A DNA stretch of 64,000 nt from Streptomyces sp. GKU 895 (GCA_002027195.1 MWJO01000004.1:62001-126000); one strand, 5' to 3'; numbered from the stretch's first letter, positions 1 through 9,954 are shown. The notes: generated by a model not told the origin, from the sequence alone. Numbers and translations are program-made.

Positions 1-135
1 CAGGATCAGCCGATGCGGTACGGCCGGGGGCGCGGCCGCCGGTGCGCCCGGGGACGACGCGGGTACGGCCGGGGGCGCGGCCGCCGATGCGCCCGGGGAC
101 GACGCCGGGGCGCTGCGGTTGGTCTCGGTGGTCAT
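1..135 (-). CDS. Partial protein with Ala/Pro-rich N-terminal tandem repeat
   Basis: Reading leftward from an ATG at 135, the frame stays open to the window edge. A GGAG lies 9 bases before the start and AAGG sits right against it. After MTTETNRSA the protein has two copies of a 15-residue repeat (PASSPGAxAAAPPAV), then PHRLIL, where a folded domain may begin. Such Ala/Pro linkers often precede a conserved domain in Streptomyces proteins, but that domain is outside the window, so no function is assigned. It lies downstream of the ThrE-like gene in the same direction, 132 bases away. Confidence 0.5.
   Translation of the reverse strand, partial: MTTETNRSAPASSPGASAAAPPAVPASSPGAPAAAPPAVPHRLIL
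17..106. repeat. 45-bp tandem repeat, two copies
   Basis: Two nearly identical 45-bp units start at 17 and 62. They differ at only a few bases and encode the 15-residue Ala/Pro repeat on the minus strand. The period is a multiple of three, so copy-number change would keep the frame. Confidence 0.75.
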
Positions 136-267
136 CCTTCGTAACTCCCAACGAACACACGGGCGTTCAGCTGCGCCCCGGCCGGATGGCCGATGGGTCG
201 AGTGCGAACTCCAGCGTGTCGTCGCGGCGTTCCGGGGGTCAATTACCTACCAGGTAGGCGAGGTCCG

Positions 268-1503
268 TCACTCGCGGCGCACGAGCGTCGCGCCGACCAC
301 CATTCCCACCGCGATCGCCGTCACGATCGTCACCAGCTTCAGCAGATCCTGGAAGCCCTCGATGACGTAGCCGCCCGCCAGTGTCGTCAGCCCCCGCATG
401 CCCAGGGAACCCACGGTCAGCGTGAAGAACCCGGGCAGCAGGAGGACCAGCCGGGGCGGCCGCCGCGGGGCCCGGGCCAGCACCGTGGCCGTCGCCGACA
501 GCACCACCGCGGCCACGAACGTACCGCCCGTCTCCCCGATCAGCTTGGTGACCATCGACTGCACCGCGACCGTCAGATACACCAGGGCCAGCAGCAGCCA
601 GAAGAGGCGGTACGGCACCGCGAACGCGAGCACCGTGCCGACGGTGAACACGATCCACGACAGGAACAGCGCCCAGCGCGGCAGATCGGCGTCCGCGGCG
701 ACGTCGAAGAGGGCGCGGGTCGAGGTGCCCGTCGCGTACACGCCCAGCAGGACGCCCAGATACAACTGCACCAGCAGGAACACCGAGTTGACCAGGCGGA
801 TCGCGCCGGTCGTCATCCGCCCGGCGGCCAGCTCGGCCGTCGCCGCGCTCAGGTAGTCGCCGGGGACGAAGTAGAAGAGCGCCGGGAGCATGAGCAGGAC
901 CGGACCGCCGTGGGACGGGGAGCGGGCGAACACCTCGATCGTGACGATCGAGATCACCGTGGCGGCGACCAGCGGCAGGATCGCCGCGAGGCGCGGCACT
1001 CGGTCCGCGACGACCGCCAGAGTCGCCGCGATCGTGCCGAGCACCGCCGTGCTCGCCACCTCGTACGAGGTCGACTGCATCAGCGGCGCGAATCCCAGCG
1101 CGAACAGCACGATGCCGATGAGCTTCGCCCACCAGGGGTACGGCGGCCTCGACTCCTCGATCGCCGCCAGCCGCGCGCCCGCCCGCGTGATGTCGGTACG
1201 ACCGGCCCGCACGTCCGCCAGCAGCGGTTTCAGCGCGGTGACCTGGTCCAGCCGGAAGACCTCCGGAACGCCACGCACGATGACGGTCCGCGCGGCGCCG
1301 TTCCCGGCGGTGACCGTGAGCGTTGCCGCGTCCGGGACGAGGAGCAGCGACGCCTCACCGCCCAGCGCCCGGGCCGTCGTCGTCACCGTCTCCTCGATGC
1401 CCTCCGCGCCCTCGCCGCTGGTGTTCAGCAGCAGCCGGGTCAGCCGGGTGAGGAAACCGGCGAGCTCGTCGAGGCCCGGGGCGACCGCACGGGATGGCTC
1501 CAC
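268..1503 (-). CDS. Threonine/serine exporter family protein (ThrE-like)
   Basis: Inner-membrane protein of about 411 residues resembling the ThrE amino-acid exporters. The first 120 residues form a soluble domain containing the family's helix (LTRLLLNTSGEGAEGIEETV). About ten hydrophobic helices follow, and the protein ends in GMVVGATLVRRE. The GTG at 1503 was chosen because a GAGGAGG lies about 5 bases upstream; the frame can also be read from a GTG at 1548, which lies inside a local duplication. It probably exports threonine/serine or related small molecules, but the substrate is inferred from family only. Confidence 0.85.
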   Translation of the reverse strand: MEPSRAVAPGLDELAGFLTRLTRLLLNTSGEGAEGIEETVTTTARALGGEASLLLVPDAATLTVTAGNGAARTVIVRGVPEVFRLDQVTALKPLLADVRAGRTDITRAGARLAAIEESRPPYPWWAKLIGIVLFALGFAPLMQSTSYEVASTAVLGTIAATLAVVADRVPRLAAILPLVAATVISIVTIEVFARSPSHGGPVLLMLPALFYFVPGDYLSAATAELAAGRMTTGAIRLVNSVFLLVQLYLGVLLGVYATGTSTRALFDVAADADLPRWALFLSWIVFTVGTVLAFAVPYRLFWLLLALVYLTVAVQSMVTKLIGETGGTFVAAVVLSATATVLARAPRRPPRLVLLLPGFFTLTVGSLGMRGLTTLAGGYVIEGFQDLLKLVTIVTAIAVGMVVGATLVRRE

Positions 1504-1590
1504 CCAGGCCTCCTCAGGAACTCCGACGTGGGCCCGGGGCGACCGCACGCCACGAAACCACCCACGGCCTCCTCAAGTACCCCGACGCGA
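1473..1590. repeat. Imperfect ~59-bp tandem duplication over the thrE-like start
   Basis: A 19-bp segment at 1473-1491 recurs exactly at 1531-1549. Following segments also match imperfectly, for example 1507-1528 against 1568-1589 with about 18 of 22 bases. The duplicated unit carries a GAGGAGG ribosome-binding-like sequence and the possible start codons of the exporter gene, so it duplicates the translation start region. Confidence 0.65.
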
Positions 1591-1788
1591 TCGACGCCCC
1601 TCCCGCACGAGCCCCTCCAGCCTCCCGTTCCGCCGACCGGAACGGCCAGGCGGGTGGGCCGTACGGGCGATGCCGGCGAGAGGAGGAGCGCCACCCCGCG
1701 TCACCCCTACGGCCTAAGCCGTCATGCGAGCACCTCGGAAGCGCCCGAGGCTGGCAGCACCCCAACTGCCCAGCCCCGGGAGGGCTTC

Positions 1789-3270
1789 ATGGCATCGATG
1801 GACGTGCCCGCCGACCTGCCGAGGCGGACGCAGACGGCGCCGCAGGCGCAGGCGGCCGTGACGGCCACTCCCGCCCCCGTTCTCACCTGGGTGACCCTCG
1901 CGCTGATGACCACCGCCTCGGTGGCCAGCCTGCGTGCCGCCCCGACGATGGCCGTGTACGGGCTCGCCTGTGTGTTCCTCTACCTCGTCCCGGCGATCGT
2001 GTTCCTGCTGCCCACCGCGCTGGTGTCGGCGGAGCTCGCGTCCGGGTGGAACGGCGGCGTCTACCGGTGGGTGAGCGAAGGGCTGAGCAAGCCGCTCGGC
2101 TTCCTCGCCGTGTGGTGCCAGTTCGCGATGACGATCTTCTACTATCCGAGCCTGCTCGCGTTCGTCGCCAGCACCATCGCGTACGTCATCGACCCCTCCC
2201 TCGCCTCCAACGGCCTCTACACCGCCATCGTCATCATGGTTCTGTACTGGACGGGTGTTTGGGTGTCCTCTCGGGGAACCAAAGCCCTTGCCGGGCTGTC
2301 CAGTTGGGGGCTCATCATCGGGACGCTGGTGCCCGGCACGATCCTCGTCGTGCTCGGCATCGTGTTCCTCGGGCAGGGCAACCCGTCCGCCGCGCCGATG
2401 ACCGCCGACCACCTGCTGCCGCAGTGGACCGGCCTCGCCAGCCTGGTCCTCATCGTCAACAACTTCCTGTCCTACTCGGGCATGGAGATGAACGCCGTCC
2501 ACGTCTCGTCGCTGAAGGACCCGGCCAAGGAGTACCCCAAGTCGATGTTTCTGGCGATGGGGTTGGTGCTGCTCATCTTCATCCTCCCCGCGCTGGCCAT
2601 CAGTTGGGTCGTGCCGGCCGACCAGACCAGCCTCACCGCCGGTGTGATGCAGGCCTTCAACGCCTTCTTCTCCTACTTCCACATCGGCTGGATGACCCCG
2701 ATCGCCGCCGTGATGCTGGTGGCCGCCTCCCTCGGCGGCATGCTCACCTGGCTCGCCGGGCCGTCCAAGGGTCTGCTGGAGATCTCCCGCAGCGAGGGCT
2801 ATCTGCCGCCCTACCTGCAGAAGCTCAACAAGTACGGCATCCAGCAGAACATCCTGGTCACCCAGGGTCTCGTCACCACGGTCATCGCCCTGATGTACGC
2901 GCTGATCCCGAACGTCTCCAGCGTCTACTGGATCTTCTCGACGATCACCACGCAGGTGTACCTCATCGTGTACCTGCTGATGTTCGCCGCCGCCGTCCGC
3001 CTGCGGAAGACCCAGCCCGATCACCCCCGCGGCTACCGCGTCCCCGCCCTGCATCTGATCTGCACGGTTGGCCTGCTCTCCTCCCTCGCGGCGCTCGCGA
3101 TCGGCTTCGTGCCGCCCTCGCAGTTCGGCGGCAGCAGCGTCCTGTCGTACGTCCTGTTCATCGGCGGCGGTCTGGTCGTCCTCGGCCTGCTCATCCCGTA
3201 CGCCTTCCTCAAGTTCCGCAAGCCCGGCTGGCGTTCGGAGGAAGCGGCCACCGAGGGGAGTGCATCATGA
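1789..3270 (+). CDS. APC-family amino acid permease
   Basis: Integral membrane transporter of 493 residues with about 12 hydrophobic segments, in the amino acid-polyamine-organocation superfamily. The N-terminal helices, the loop ELASGWNGGVYRWVSEGL and NNFLSYSGMEMNAVHVSSLKDP fit the GadC/glutamate:GABA-antiporter-like branch. The ATG at 1789 follows a GGGAGGG; a second in-frame ATG lies at 1798. The stop overlaps the next gene's start (ATGA at 3267), so it is the first gene of a coupled operon with the anchored protein and a dipeptidase. Uptake of amino acids or peptide breakdown products is an inference; the substrate is unknown. Confidence 0.88.
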   Translation: MASMDVPADLPRRTQTAPQAQAAVTATPAPVLTWVTLALMTTASVASLRAAPTMAVYGLACVFLYLVPAIVFLLPTALVSAELASGWNGGVYRWVSEGLSKPLGFLAVWCQFAMTIFYYPSLLAFVASTIAYVIDPSLASNGLYTAIVIMVLYWTGVWVSSRGTKALAGLSSWGLIIGTLVPGTILVVLGIVFLGQGNPSAAPMTADHLLPQWTGLASLVLIVNNFLSYSGMEMNAVHVSSLKDPAKEYPKSMFLAMGLVLLIFILPALAISWVVPADQTSLTAGVMQAFNAFFSYFHIGWMTPIAAVMLVAASLGGMLTWLAGPSKGLLEISRSEGYLPPYLQKLNKYGIQQNILVTQGLVTTVIALMYALIPNVSSVYWIFSTITTQVYLIVYLLMFAAAVRLRKTQPDHPRGYRVPALHLICTVGLLSSLAALAIGFVPPSQFGGSSVLSYVLFIGGGLVVLGLLIPYAFLKFRKPGWRSEEAATEGSAS

Positions 3271-3710
3271 GTCCCACCCGGTTCGCCTCCGAACACAAGT
3301 GGATCTACGTCGGAGCGATCGTCCTCCTCGTCGCCCTCGCGATCATCGGCGTCATCCAGTACGAGAGCGTGAAGTCCACCAACGAGGCGGCGGAGAAGGC
3401 CAACAAGCTCGCCGACGCCGCCGAGGACGCCGGCTATCCGCGCCCCGACACCGAGGTGATCCAGCGGGCGCTGGGCACCGACGGCGGCATCGTCTGCGAG
3501 GACCCCGCGACCGCCCTGCGGTCCGCCCTGTGGAAGATCAACGTCTCCAACGGGGCCGCGTTCGTGGGCCAGCGGCCGGTCATCGGCGACACCAAGGCAC
3601 TGCGGGCCGAGGCCAAGATCCTGGAGATCTACTGCCCGGACAAGCTCGACAAGTTCAAGGACCGGCTCGACGACCTGAAGACCGACGACACGGTGAGGCG
3701 GGACGCATGA
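3267..3710 (+). CDS. Membrane-anchored hypothetical protein in permease operon
   Basis: A 147-residue protein with one transmembrane helix near residues 12-32 (IYVGAIVLLVALAIIGVIQY), followed by a charged, probably extracytoplasmic domain. It has two cysteines, in IVCEDP and IYCPDK. I do not recognise a named family. It is translationally coupled on both sides by ATGA overlaps (upstream permease, downstream M20 peptidase), which suggests a shared role, perhaps accessory to the transporter. Confidence 0.8.
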   Translation: MSPTRFASEHKWIYVGAIVLLVALAIIGVIQYESVKSTNEAAEKANKLADAAEDAGYPRPDTEVIQRALGTDGGIVCEDPATALRSALWKINVSNGAAFVGQRPVIGDTKALRAEAKILEIYCPDKLDKFKDRLDDLKTDDTVRRDA

Positions 3711-5068
3711 CGACCACGACCGAACTGGCCGCCACCATCGCCGCGTTGATGCCCCGCGCGAAGCAGGACCTCACCGACCTCGTCGCCATCCCCTCGGTCG
3801 CCGACCCCCGCCAGTACCCGCCCGAGGAGTGCCACAAGGCCGCCCGGTGGGTCGCCGACGCCTTCGCCGAGGCCGGGCTGCGCGACGTCCACCTCGCCGA
3901 GACCCCCGACGGCAGCCACGCTGTCATCGGGCACCGCCCGCCCCCGCCCGGCGCCCCCACGGTCCTGCTCTACTGCCACTACGACGTCCAGCCCCCGCTC
4001 GACGACGACGCGTGGACCACCCAGCCCTTCGCGCTCACCGAACGCGACGGCCGCTGGTACGGGCGCGGCACCGCCGACTGCAAGGGCAACATCGTCATGC
4101 ACCTCACCGCGCTCCGGGCGCTCGGCGAGGACATCCCGGTGGGCCTGAAGTTCGTCGCGGAGGGCTCGGAGGAGCAGGGCACGGGCGGCCTGGAGGCGTA
4201 CGTCGCCCAGCACCCGGAGCTGTTCCTCGCCGACGCCCTGCTGGTGTGCGACACCGGCAACGCCGAGGTCGGCACCGGCACCGCCACCATCACGCTGCGC
4301 GGCCTCGCCAACCTCGTCGTCACCGTCGAGACCCTCAACGGGGAGGTCCACTCGGGCATGTTCGGCGGTCCGGCCCCCGACGCCCTCGCCGCCCTCATCC
4401 AGATGCTGGCCACGCTCCGCGACCCCGCGACGGGCGCCACCCGCATCAACGGCCTCGACTGCGACGGCACTTGGGACGGCGTCGGCTACGACGAGGCCCA
4501 GTTCCGCGCCGACGCCGGCGTCCTGGACGGCGTCCGGCTCACCGGCACCGGCACGGTCGCCGACCGCCTCTGGGCCCGCCCGGCCGTCACCGTGCTCGGC
4601 GTCGACTGCCCGCCGGTCGTCGGCTCCGCCGCCGCCGTGCCGCCGACCGCCCGCGCCCGCGTCAGCCTGCGCGTGCCGCCCGGCACCGACGCCAAGGCCG
4701 CGCTCAAGGCCCTCACCCAGCACCTCACAGACGCGGCGCCCTGGGGCGCCCGGGTGACGGTCGAGACCGAGGGCACCGGCTCCCCGTTCCGGGCCGCCAC
4801 CGACGGCCCCGCCTACACGGCCCTCGGCAAGGCGATGCAGCAGGTCTACGGCAAACCCCTCGCCTTCCTCGGCCAGGGCGGCTCGATCCCGCTGTGCAAC
4901 GTCCTCGCCACCACCTACCCCCGCGCCGAGATCGTCCTCATGGGTGTCGAGGAGCCGCGCTGCCTCATCCACGCGCCCAACGAGAGCGTCGACCCGTCGG
5001 AGATCGAGCACATGGCGCACGTGGAGGCCCTGTTCCTGCACGAGTACGCGGCCGCGTACGGCCGTTGA
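3707..5068 (+). CDS. M20-family metallo-dipeptidase
   Basis: Cytoplasmic zinc peptidase of 453 residues. Motifs of the M20/M25/M40 family are in order: the metal-binding YCHYDVQP (around residue 90), the YGRGTADCKG Asp bridge, the catalytic pair SEEQGTGG, a metal-binding Asp in VCDTGN, and the C-terminal His in CLIHAPNE. The Pro-rich stretch PPPPGAP is an ordinary Streptomyces insertion. The start overlaps the previous stop (ATGA), completing a permease-anchor-peptidase operon. It probably hydrolyses dipeptides or N-acyl amino acids brought in by the permease. Confidence 0.9.
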   Translation: MTTTTELAATIAALMPRAKQDLTDLVAIPSVADPRQYPPEECHKAARWVADAFAEAGLRDVHLAETPDGSHAVIGHRPPPPGAPTVLLYCHYDVQPPLDDDAWTTQPFALTERDGRWYGRGTADCKGNIVMHLTALRALGEDIPVGLKFVAEGSEEQGTGGLEAYVAQHPELFLADALLVCDTGNAEVGTGTATITLRGLANLVVTVETLNGEVHSGMFGGPAPDALAALIQMLATLRDPATGATRINGLDCDGTWDGVGYDEAQFRADAGVLDGVRLTGTGTVADRLWARPAVTVLGVDCPPVVGSAAAVPPTARARVSLRVPPGTDAKAALKALTQHLTDAAPWGARVTVETEGTGSPFRAATDGPAYTALGKAMQQVYGKPLAFLGQGGSIPLCNVLATTYPRAEIVLMGVEEPRCLIHAPNESVDPSEIEHMAHVEALFLHEYAAAYGR

Positions 5069-5093
5069 GAAGGCCGGGCGCCCCCAGCGGGTC

Positions 5094-5438
5094 CTAGCGG
5101 GGGCCCAGCGACCTTTCCCGCACCCGCTCCAGATGCCCGGCGAAGACCTCACGGGCGTCCGGCGTCAGCGTGCGCAGGGCGATCAAGGCGGTGATCACGA
5201 CGTCGCACAACTCGCTCTCGACGTCCTCCCAGGTATGGGAGTTGCCCTTGCGCGGGTTGCGGTTCATCGCCCCGATCACCGCCTCGGCCACCTCGCCGAC
5301 CTCCTCCGACAGCTTCAACACCCGCAGGAGGAGGCTCTGTTGCCCGTCCGAGGAAGGCTCGTCGGACGGGCGGTGCGAGTCGAGCCACGCCCACAAGTCG
5401 TCGATGCCCGACCAGATGCCGGGGTCCTGATCACTCAT
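5094..5438 (-). CDS. MazG-like NTP pyrophosphohydrolase
   Basis: A 114-residue all-alpha protein of the MazG/dUTPase-like superfamily. The metal-binding EExxE motif is visible as LKLSEEVGEVAEAV, followed by the second acidic motif DVESELCDVVITAL. These proteins hydrolyse nucleoside triphosphates to monophosphates and often clear aberrant nucleotides; the substrate here is unknown. It is convergent with the M20 gene, 25 bases apart. Confidence 0.85.
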   Translation of the reverse strand: MSDQDPGIWSGIDDLWAWLDSHRPSDEPSSDGQQSLLLRVLKLSEEVGEVAEAVIGAMNRNPRKGNSHTWEDVESELCDVVITALIALRTLTPDAREVFAGHLERVRERSLGPR

Positions 5439-5466
5439 GGACGCAGCTTGGCACGCTCGACAGGAG

Positions 5467-6114
5467 CTAGCCGAGGAGCTTGTTCATCTCCTCGATCTCC
5501 GCGGTCTGCCCGGTGACGATGTCGTCGGCCATGGCGGTGGCGGGCTCATAGGCGCCCTTCGCCTTCTCGGTCCTGGCCATCGCGACCGCGCCCTCGTGGT
5601 GTTCGACCATCATGGTCAGGAACATCGTGTCGAAGGCCTCGCCGGACGCCTTCTCCAGCTTCGCCATGTCCGCGTCGCCCATCATGCCGGGCATCCCGGA
5701 CATCCCGGCGTCCGCGCCGTGGTCCATGCCCGGCATCGACTCCGCCGACCCGGTCGCGGCCGGGACGTCCTCGCCCCACGCCTTCAGCCAGCCGGACATG
5801 GTCTCGATCTCCGGGTCCTGCGCCTTCTCGATGCGCGCCGCGAGGTCCTTGACGTCCGCGGACGAGGCCCGGTCGGCGGCGAGTTCGGCCATCTCCAGCG
5901 CCTGCCGGTGATGCGGGATCATGCCCTGTGCGAAGGAGACGTCCTGCGCGTTGTGGGCGGCGGACGCGGACGCGGACGCGGAGGGGGAGGCGGACGTGCC
6001 GTGGCCGGCGGCCGCGTGACCACTGTCGTCGCCCCCGCACGCGGTGAGGACGAGGGCGGCGGTGACGGTCGCCACGGCCAGAACGGCAGCGCGACGCGTA
6101 CGGATGGTGCTCAT
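5467..6114 (-). CDS. DUF305 lipoprotein, possible copper-binding
   Basis: Secreted lipoprotein of 215 residues. The signal peptide ends at the lipobox LVLTACGG (Cys near residue 26), followed by a Ser/Ala linker. The DUF305 ferritin-like domain shows FAQGMIPHHRQALEMAELA and a second helix MMVEHHEGAVAMA, with a Met/Gly/His-rich middle (MPGMDHGADAGMSGMPGMMGD) suggesting copper binding. The start at 6114 has an AGGAG about 8 bases upstream. It sits next to a DUF6153 gene. A second, non-lipobox DUF305 gene lies at 47513. Confidence 0.88.
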   Translation of the reverse strand: MSTIRTRRAAVLAVATVTAALVLTACGGDDSGHAAAGHGTSASPSASASASAAHNAQDVSFAQGMIPHHRQALEMAELAADRASSADVKDLAARIEKAQDPEIETMSGWLKAWGEDVPAATGSAESMPGMDHGADAGMSGMPGMMGDADMAKLEKASGEAFDTMFLTMMVEHHEGAVAMARTEKAKGAYEPATAMADDIVTGQTAEIEEMNKLLG

Positions 6115-6191
6115 GCTGGAACTCCTGCTGGATGAAGGGGATCTGGACTCCGGGCATGCCGAGGCGCACGACGTGCGCACGGCAGTCGTGT

Positions 6192-6617
6192 CTAGATCCG
6201 CAGGAGTTGGAGTTCCGCCAGGGACGGGGGAGCGCGGGCCCCGTCCGGGTCCGCGACCGCACACGCCCGCAGTACGTCGTCCCGTACGACGCCGACGACC
6301 GGGTCGGCCACCAAAGCGGGCAGCGCCGGGCCCCCGCTCACCGCGGCCGCGGAACAGGCCGCGTCGGCATGCGTCACATGCCCGCTGCCGCAGTGGCCCT
6401 CGCCACCGCAGTCGTCGTGGGCCGCCGACACGGAGACGACGCCGGCCATCGGGGAGGAGTGCGGATGATCGCCCGGGAGGGCCATGCCGGGGGCCAGGGC
6501 GTGCATCGCCATGACCCCGGCCAGCACCGCCAGCACGAGCAGCCCTCGCCACCGCCGCAGGGGCGGTCGTACGCGGAGGCGCTCGGGACGGTTCACGGGG
6601 GCACAGCCTAGGGGCAC
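6192..6617 (-). CDS. DUF6153-type small secreted/membrane protein
   Basis: About 141 residues from a GTG at 6617; a second GTG at 6594 would remove seven residues. A hydrophobic helix (LLVLAVLAGVMAMHALAPGMAL) precedes a His/Cys-rich stretch (HDDCGGEGHCGSGHVTHADAAC) that could bind metal. This layout and the position upstream of the DUF305 lipoprotein are typical of DUF6153 proteins in Streptomyces. Shared direction suggests co-transcription with DUF305. A role in copper handling is inference only. Confidence 0.72.
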   Translation of the reverse strand: MPLGCAPVNRPERLRVRPPLRRWRGLLVLAVLAGVMAMHALAPGMALPGDHPHSSPMAGVVSVSAAHDDCGGEGHCGSGHVTHADAACSAAAVSGGPALPALVADPVVGVVRDDVLRACAVADPDGARAPPSLAELQLLRI

Positions 6618-6673
6618 GGGGGAGGGCAGTTCCGGGTGGGGCGGTCAGAGGTGAGGCGGGTCACTCCTCGGCC

Positions 6674-7246
6674 TCACTCCTCCCCGAACAGCGCCTCCTG
6701 CTCGTCGAACCCCTCCGCCGCCTCCTCCTTCTTGCCGTCCCGCACCCGCCGGTTCCGCGCCCCCACGACCACCGCCGTCAGCGCGGCGGTCGCCGCCAAC
6801 GCCGTGGGGACCATCCAGCCGCGGTCGAACACGTGCCCGACCGCATGGTCGAGGGAGAGCGCCCGGGACCCGCGACGGCGAGACCCGTGGCCGCCAGGCC
6901 CAGGGTCGCCGCGTACTCGAAGCCGCCCTCGGCGTTGAAGAAGCCGTTGGGGGTGTGCACGGCGGACGCCCCCGCCATCGCACCGGCCGCCGCCGCGCCC
7001 GCGGCCGGCCGTCGCCAGGCCCAGCGCCAGCCGCAGCGTCCCGCCACCGGCCTCCGCGAGGCCCGCCGCGGTCGCGCTGGCCTTGCCCGGCGCGTAGCCG
7101 ACGGACTCCATGAACTGGCCGGTTCCCTCCAGGCCATGGCCGCCGAACCAGCCGAACAGCTTCTGTGCGCCGTGCGCGGCCAGCACACCCCCGGTTCCCA
7201 GGCGGAGCAGCAGCAGGCCCAGATCACGTCGGTCGTACGTCGTCAC
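6674..7246 (-). pseudogene. DoxX-family membrane protein, two compensating frameshifts
   Basis: From a GTG at 7246 (GGAG 5 bases upstream) the protein starts as a classic DoxX (RRDLGLLLLRLGTGGVLAAHGAQKLFGWFGGHG). Near 7008-7013 the frame slips by one base. The middle (AAGAMAGASAVHTPNGFFNAEGGFEYAATLGLAATGLAVAGPG) continues in the next frame, and near 6861-6868, at a G run, it returns to the original frame to end in DEQEALFGEE. Corrected length is about 190 residues with four helices. Two opposite indels next to GC runs are more likely sequence errors than decay. DoxX proteins are small inner-membrane proteins linked to redox or thiosulfate metabolism. Confidence 0.8.
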
Positions 7247-7387
7247 GATGACTCCCGGAGAAGACGGAGAAGACGGCAAGAACAGCCCCTCCCGCGTTTC
7301 CACCGTCGCACCCCTGACACCTTCCGGGGCCGCCCAGGGCCGCCGTTCGGGTGGCGGGCCCGGAACGGTGGTGTGAGTCTGACTGGC

Positions 7388-7714
7388 ATGACGATTCAGA
7401 CGTCCAAACTCAGCGACCCGGCCGTCCGCGCCTTCGTCGGTGCCGTCAACGCGCACGACCGCGACGGGTTCATGGCCCTCCTCGCCCCCGGCGCGACCAT
7501 GTCGGACGACGGTTCCGACCGCGACCTCACCGACTGGATCGACCGGGAGATCTTCACCTCGCACGGCCACATGGAGGTCGACAACGAGTCCCGCGGCGGC
7601 CGCGACCTCATCGCCCGCTACAGCAACGACACGTGGGGCGAGATGCGCACCAAGTGGCACTTCGAGGTCGAGGACGACGGCAAGATCTCCCGCTTCGAGA
7701 CCGGCCAGGCGTGA
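7388..7714 (+). CDS. SnoaL/NTF2-like small protein
   Basis: A 108-residue alpha+beta protein whose opening (VRAFVGAVNAHDRDGFMALLAPGATMSDDG) and WHFEVEDDGKISRFETGQA end fit the SnoaL/nuclear transport factor 2-like fold. This fold serves as small-molecule isomerase, dehydratase or dimerisation module; no specific activity can be read. It is divergent from the DoxX gene, with 141 bases between them. Confidence 0.75.
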   Translation: MTIQTSKLSDPAVRAFVGAVNAHDRDGFMALLAPGATMSDDGSDRDLTDWIDREIFTSHGHMEVDNESRGGRDLIARYSNDTWGEMRTKWHFEVEDDGKISRFETGQA

Positions 7715-7738
7715 ACCACCGGCAGTGAGCCCGCGCTT

Positions 7739-8449
<711 letters not shown>

Positions 8450-8487
8450 GGGGTGCTCTCCGTATGTAAGGGGGACGCTCAGAGGGG

Positions 8488-9954
8488 TCAGGACACGCTG
8501 CGCAGCGCGTCCGCCGGCCGCATGCGCGAGGCCCGCCAGCCGCCCATCGCGCCGGCGATCAGACCGCCGGTCACCGCGAGGCCGACCGCGAGGGCGATGG
8601 TGGTCGGCGAGACGGGCGCGGAGAGCGCGATCTCCATGGTGTTCTGCGCGGACTGCTGCCCGGGGCCACCGCCGCCGGGGCCGCCGCCCATGCCGCCACC
8701 ACCGCCGGTGTTGCCGAGCTGTGCGGTCAGCTTCGGGCTGATCGCGGTCACGGTGTAGGCCGCCGCGAGGCCCAGGCCGATGCCGAGGGCGCCGCCGAGC
8801 AGACCGTTGACCATCGATTCGCCGACGACCTGCCGGGTCACCCGGCGGCTCGGCCAGCCCAGCGCCTTCAGGGTGCCGAACTCGCGCACGCGCCGGGACA
8901 CGGCGGACGAGGTGAGCAGCGCGGCGACCAGGAAGGCCGCGGCGAGCACCGCGATCGACAGCCACTTGCCGACGCTGGTGGCGAGGTCGGAGGCGGTGGA
9001 GAGGGAGCCGGAGACGGTGTCGGCGAGGTCGGCGGAGGTCGTCACCGTCGTACCGGAGATGTTCTTCTGGATGGCCGCCTTGACGGCGTCGATCTGCTTC
9101 GAGTCGGTCGCCTTGACGTAGATCGTGGTGACCTGGTTCTTGGCGTCGGCGAGCGTCTGGGCCTGCTTCAGCGGCAGGTAGACGTCGGCGGTGGACTCGC
9201 TGCTGGAGGCCGTGGCGATGCCGATGACCGTGTACTTGGTGCCGGAGATCTTCAGGGTCTTGCCGACCTTGTACTTGTTCTCCTTGGCGTACGACTTGCT
9301 GAGCACCGCGACCTTCGCGTTGGTCTGCGCGGCCGTGAACGTCTTGCCGGAGGTGATCTCCATGCCCGCCAGCGGGCCGAGGGTCTGGTCCGTGACGTCC
9401 ACGCCGGCGACCGAGTAGGAGTTGACGTCGAACGAGGCGCCGCCGCCCTGCACCTGGGGCGCCGCCGTGCTGTTGCCGCCGCCACCGGGGCCGCCCTGGC
9501 CCTGCGACTGGCTGTTCCCGGTCGTGGACTGCGCCTTGCCCTGGGTGAAGGAGCCGTTGACCTTGGTGACGTTGAGGGTGAGGGCGCCGACGGCGTTCGC
9601 GACACCGTCCTGCCCGGCCACCTTCGCGACGAGCGCGGCCTTGAGGGCCTGGCCGCCCTGGGTCATCACCCGGTCGGAACTCTGCTCCTCGTCACTGTCG
9701 TTCGACTTGGCGTCGAACTCGAAGTTCGGTCTGCCGGAGCTGTTGCCGGTGGGCGCCGACCGGGCCTTGGTGACGGTCATGTCGGTGCCGAGGCCGTACA
9801 GCGACTTCAGGACCTTGTCCTGAGCCTGCGTCATGCCGGCCGACACCGAGTTGACGGTGATGACCAGCGCGATACCGAGCGCCAGACCCAGTGCGATGAC
9901 CAGGGCCGCCTTCTTGCGCCGGCCCAGCTCGCGCTTGAGATAGATGCCAAACAT
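8488..9954 (-). CDS. FtsX/MacB-like ABC transporter permease
   Basis: A 488-residue permease with an N-terminal transmembrane helix (AALVIALGLALGIALVITV), a large extracytoplasmic MacB-PCD domain (about residues 40-320) and three C-terminal helices with the FtsX hallmark RRVREFGTLKALGWPSRRVTRQVVGES. The periplasmic part has Gly/Gln-rich low-complexity stretches (SQGQGGPGGGGN), and a Gly-rich loop (GGGGGMGGGPGGGGP) lies before the last helix. It pairs with the downstream ATPase. Such pairs act in export or extraction of lipoproteins or peptides; the substrate is unknown. Confidence 0.88.
   Translation of the reverse strand: MFGIYLKRELGRRKKAALVIALGLALGIALVITVNSVSAGMTQAQDKVLKSLYGLGTDMTVTKARSAPTGNSSGRPNFEFDAKSNDSDEEQSSDRVMTQGGQALKAALVAKVAGQDGVANAVGALTLNVTKVNGSFTQGKAQSTTGNSQSQGQGGPGGGGNSTAAPQVQGGGASFDVNSYSVAGVDVTDQTLGPLAGMEITSGKTFTAAQTNAKVAVLSKSYAKENKYKVGKTLKISGTKYTVIGIATASSSESTADVYLPLKQAQTLADAKNQVTTIYVKATDSKQIDAVKAAIQKNISGTTVTTSADLADTVSGSLSTASDLATSVGKWLSIAVLAAAFLVAALLTSSAVSRRVREFGTLKALGWPSRRVTRQVVGESMVNGLLGGALGIGLGLAAAYTVTAISPKLTAQLGNTGGGGGMGGGPGGGGPGQQSAQNTMEIALSAPVSPTTIALAVGLAVTGGLIAGAMGGWRASRMRPADALRSVS

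Noticed and set aside
193..1788. 1025-residue plus-strand frame covering the ThrE gene and the permease
   Set aside because: Its first two thirds are antisense to the exporter gene and rich in Arg/Gln/His, typical of a GC-rich shadow frame; only the permease part from 1789 is real.
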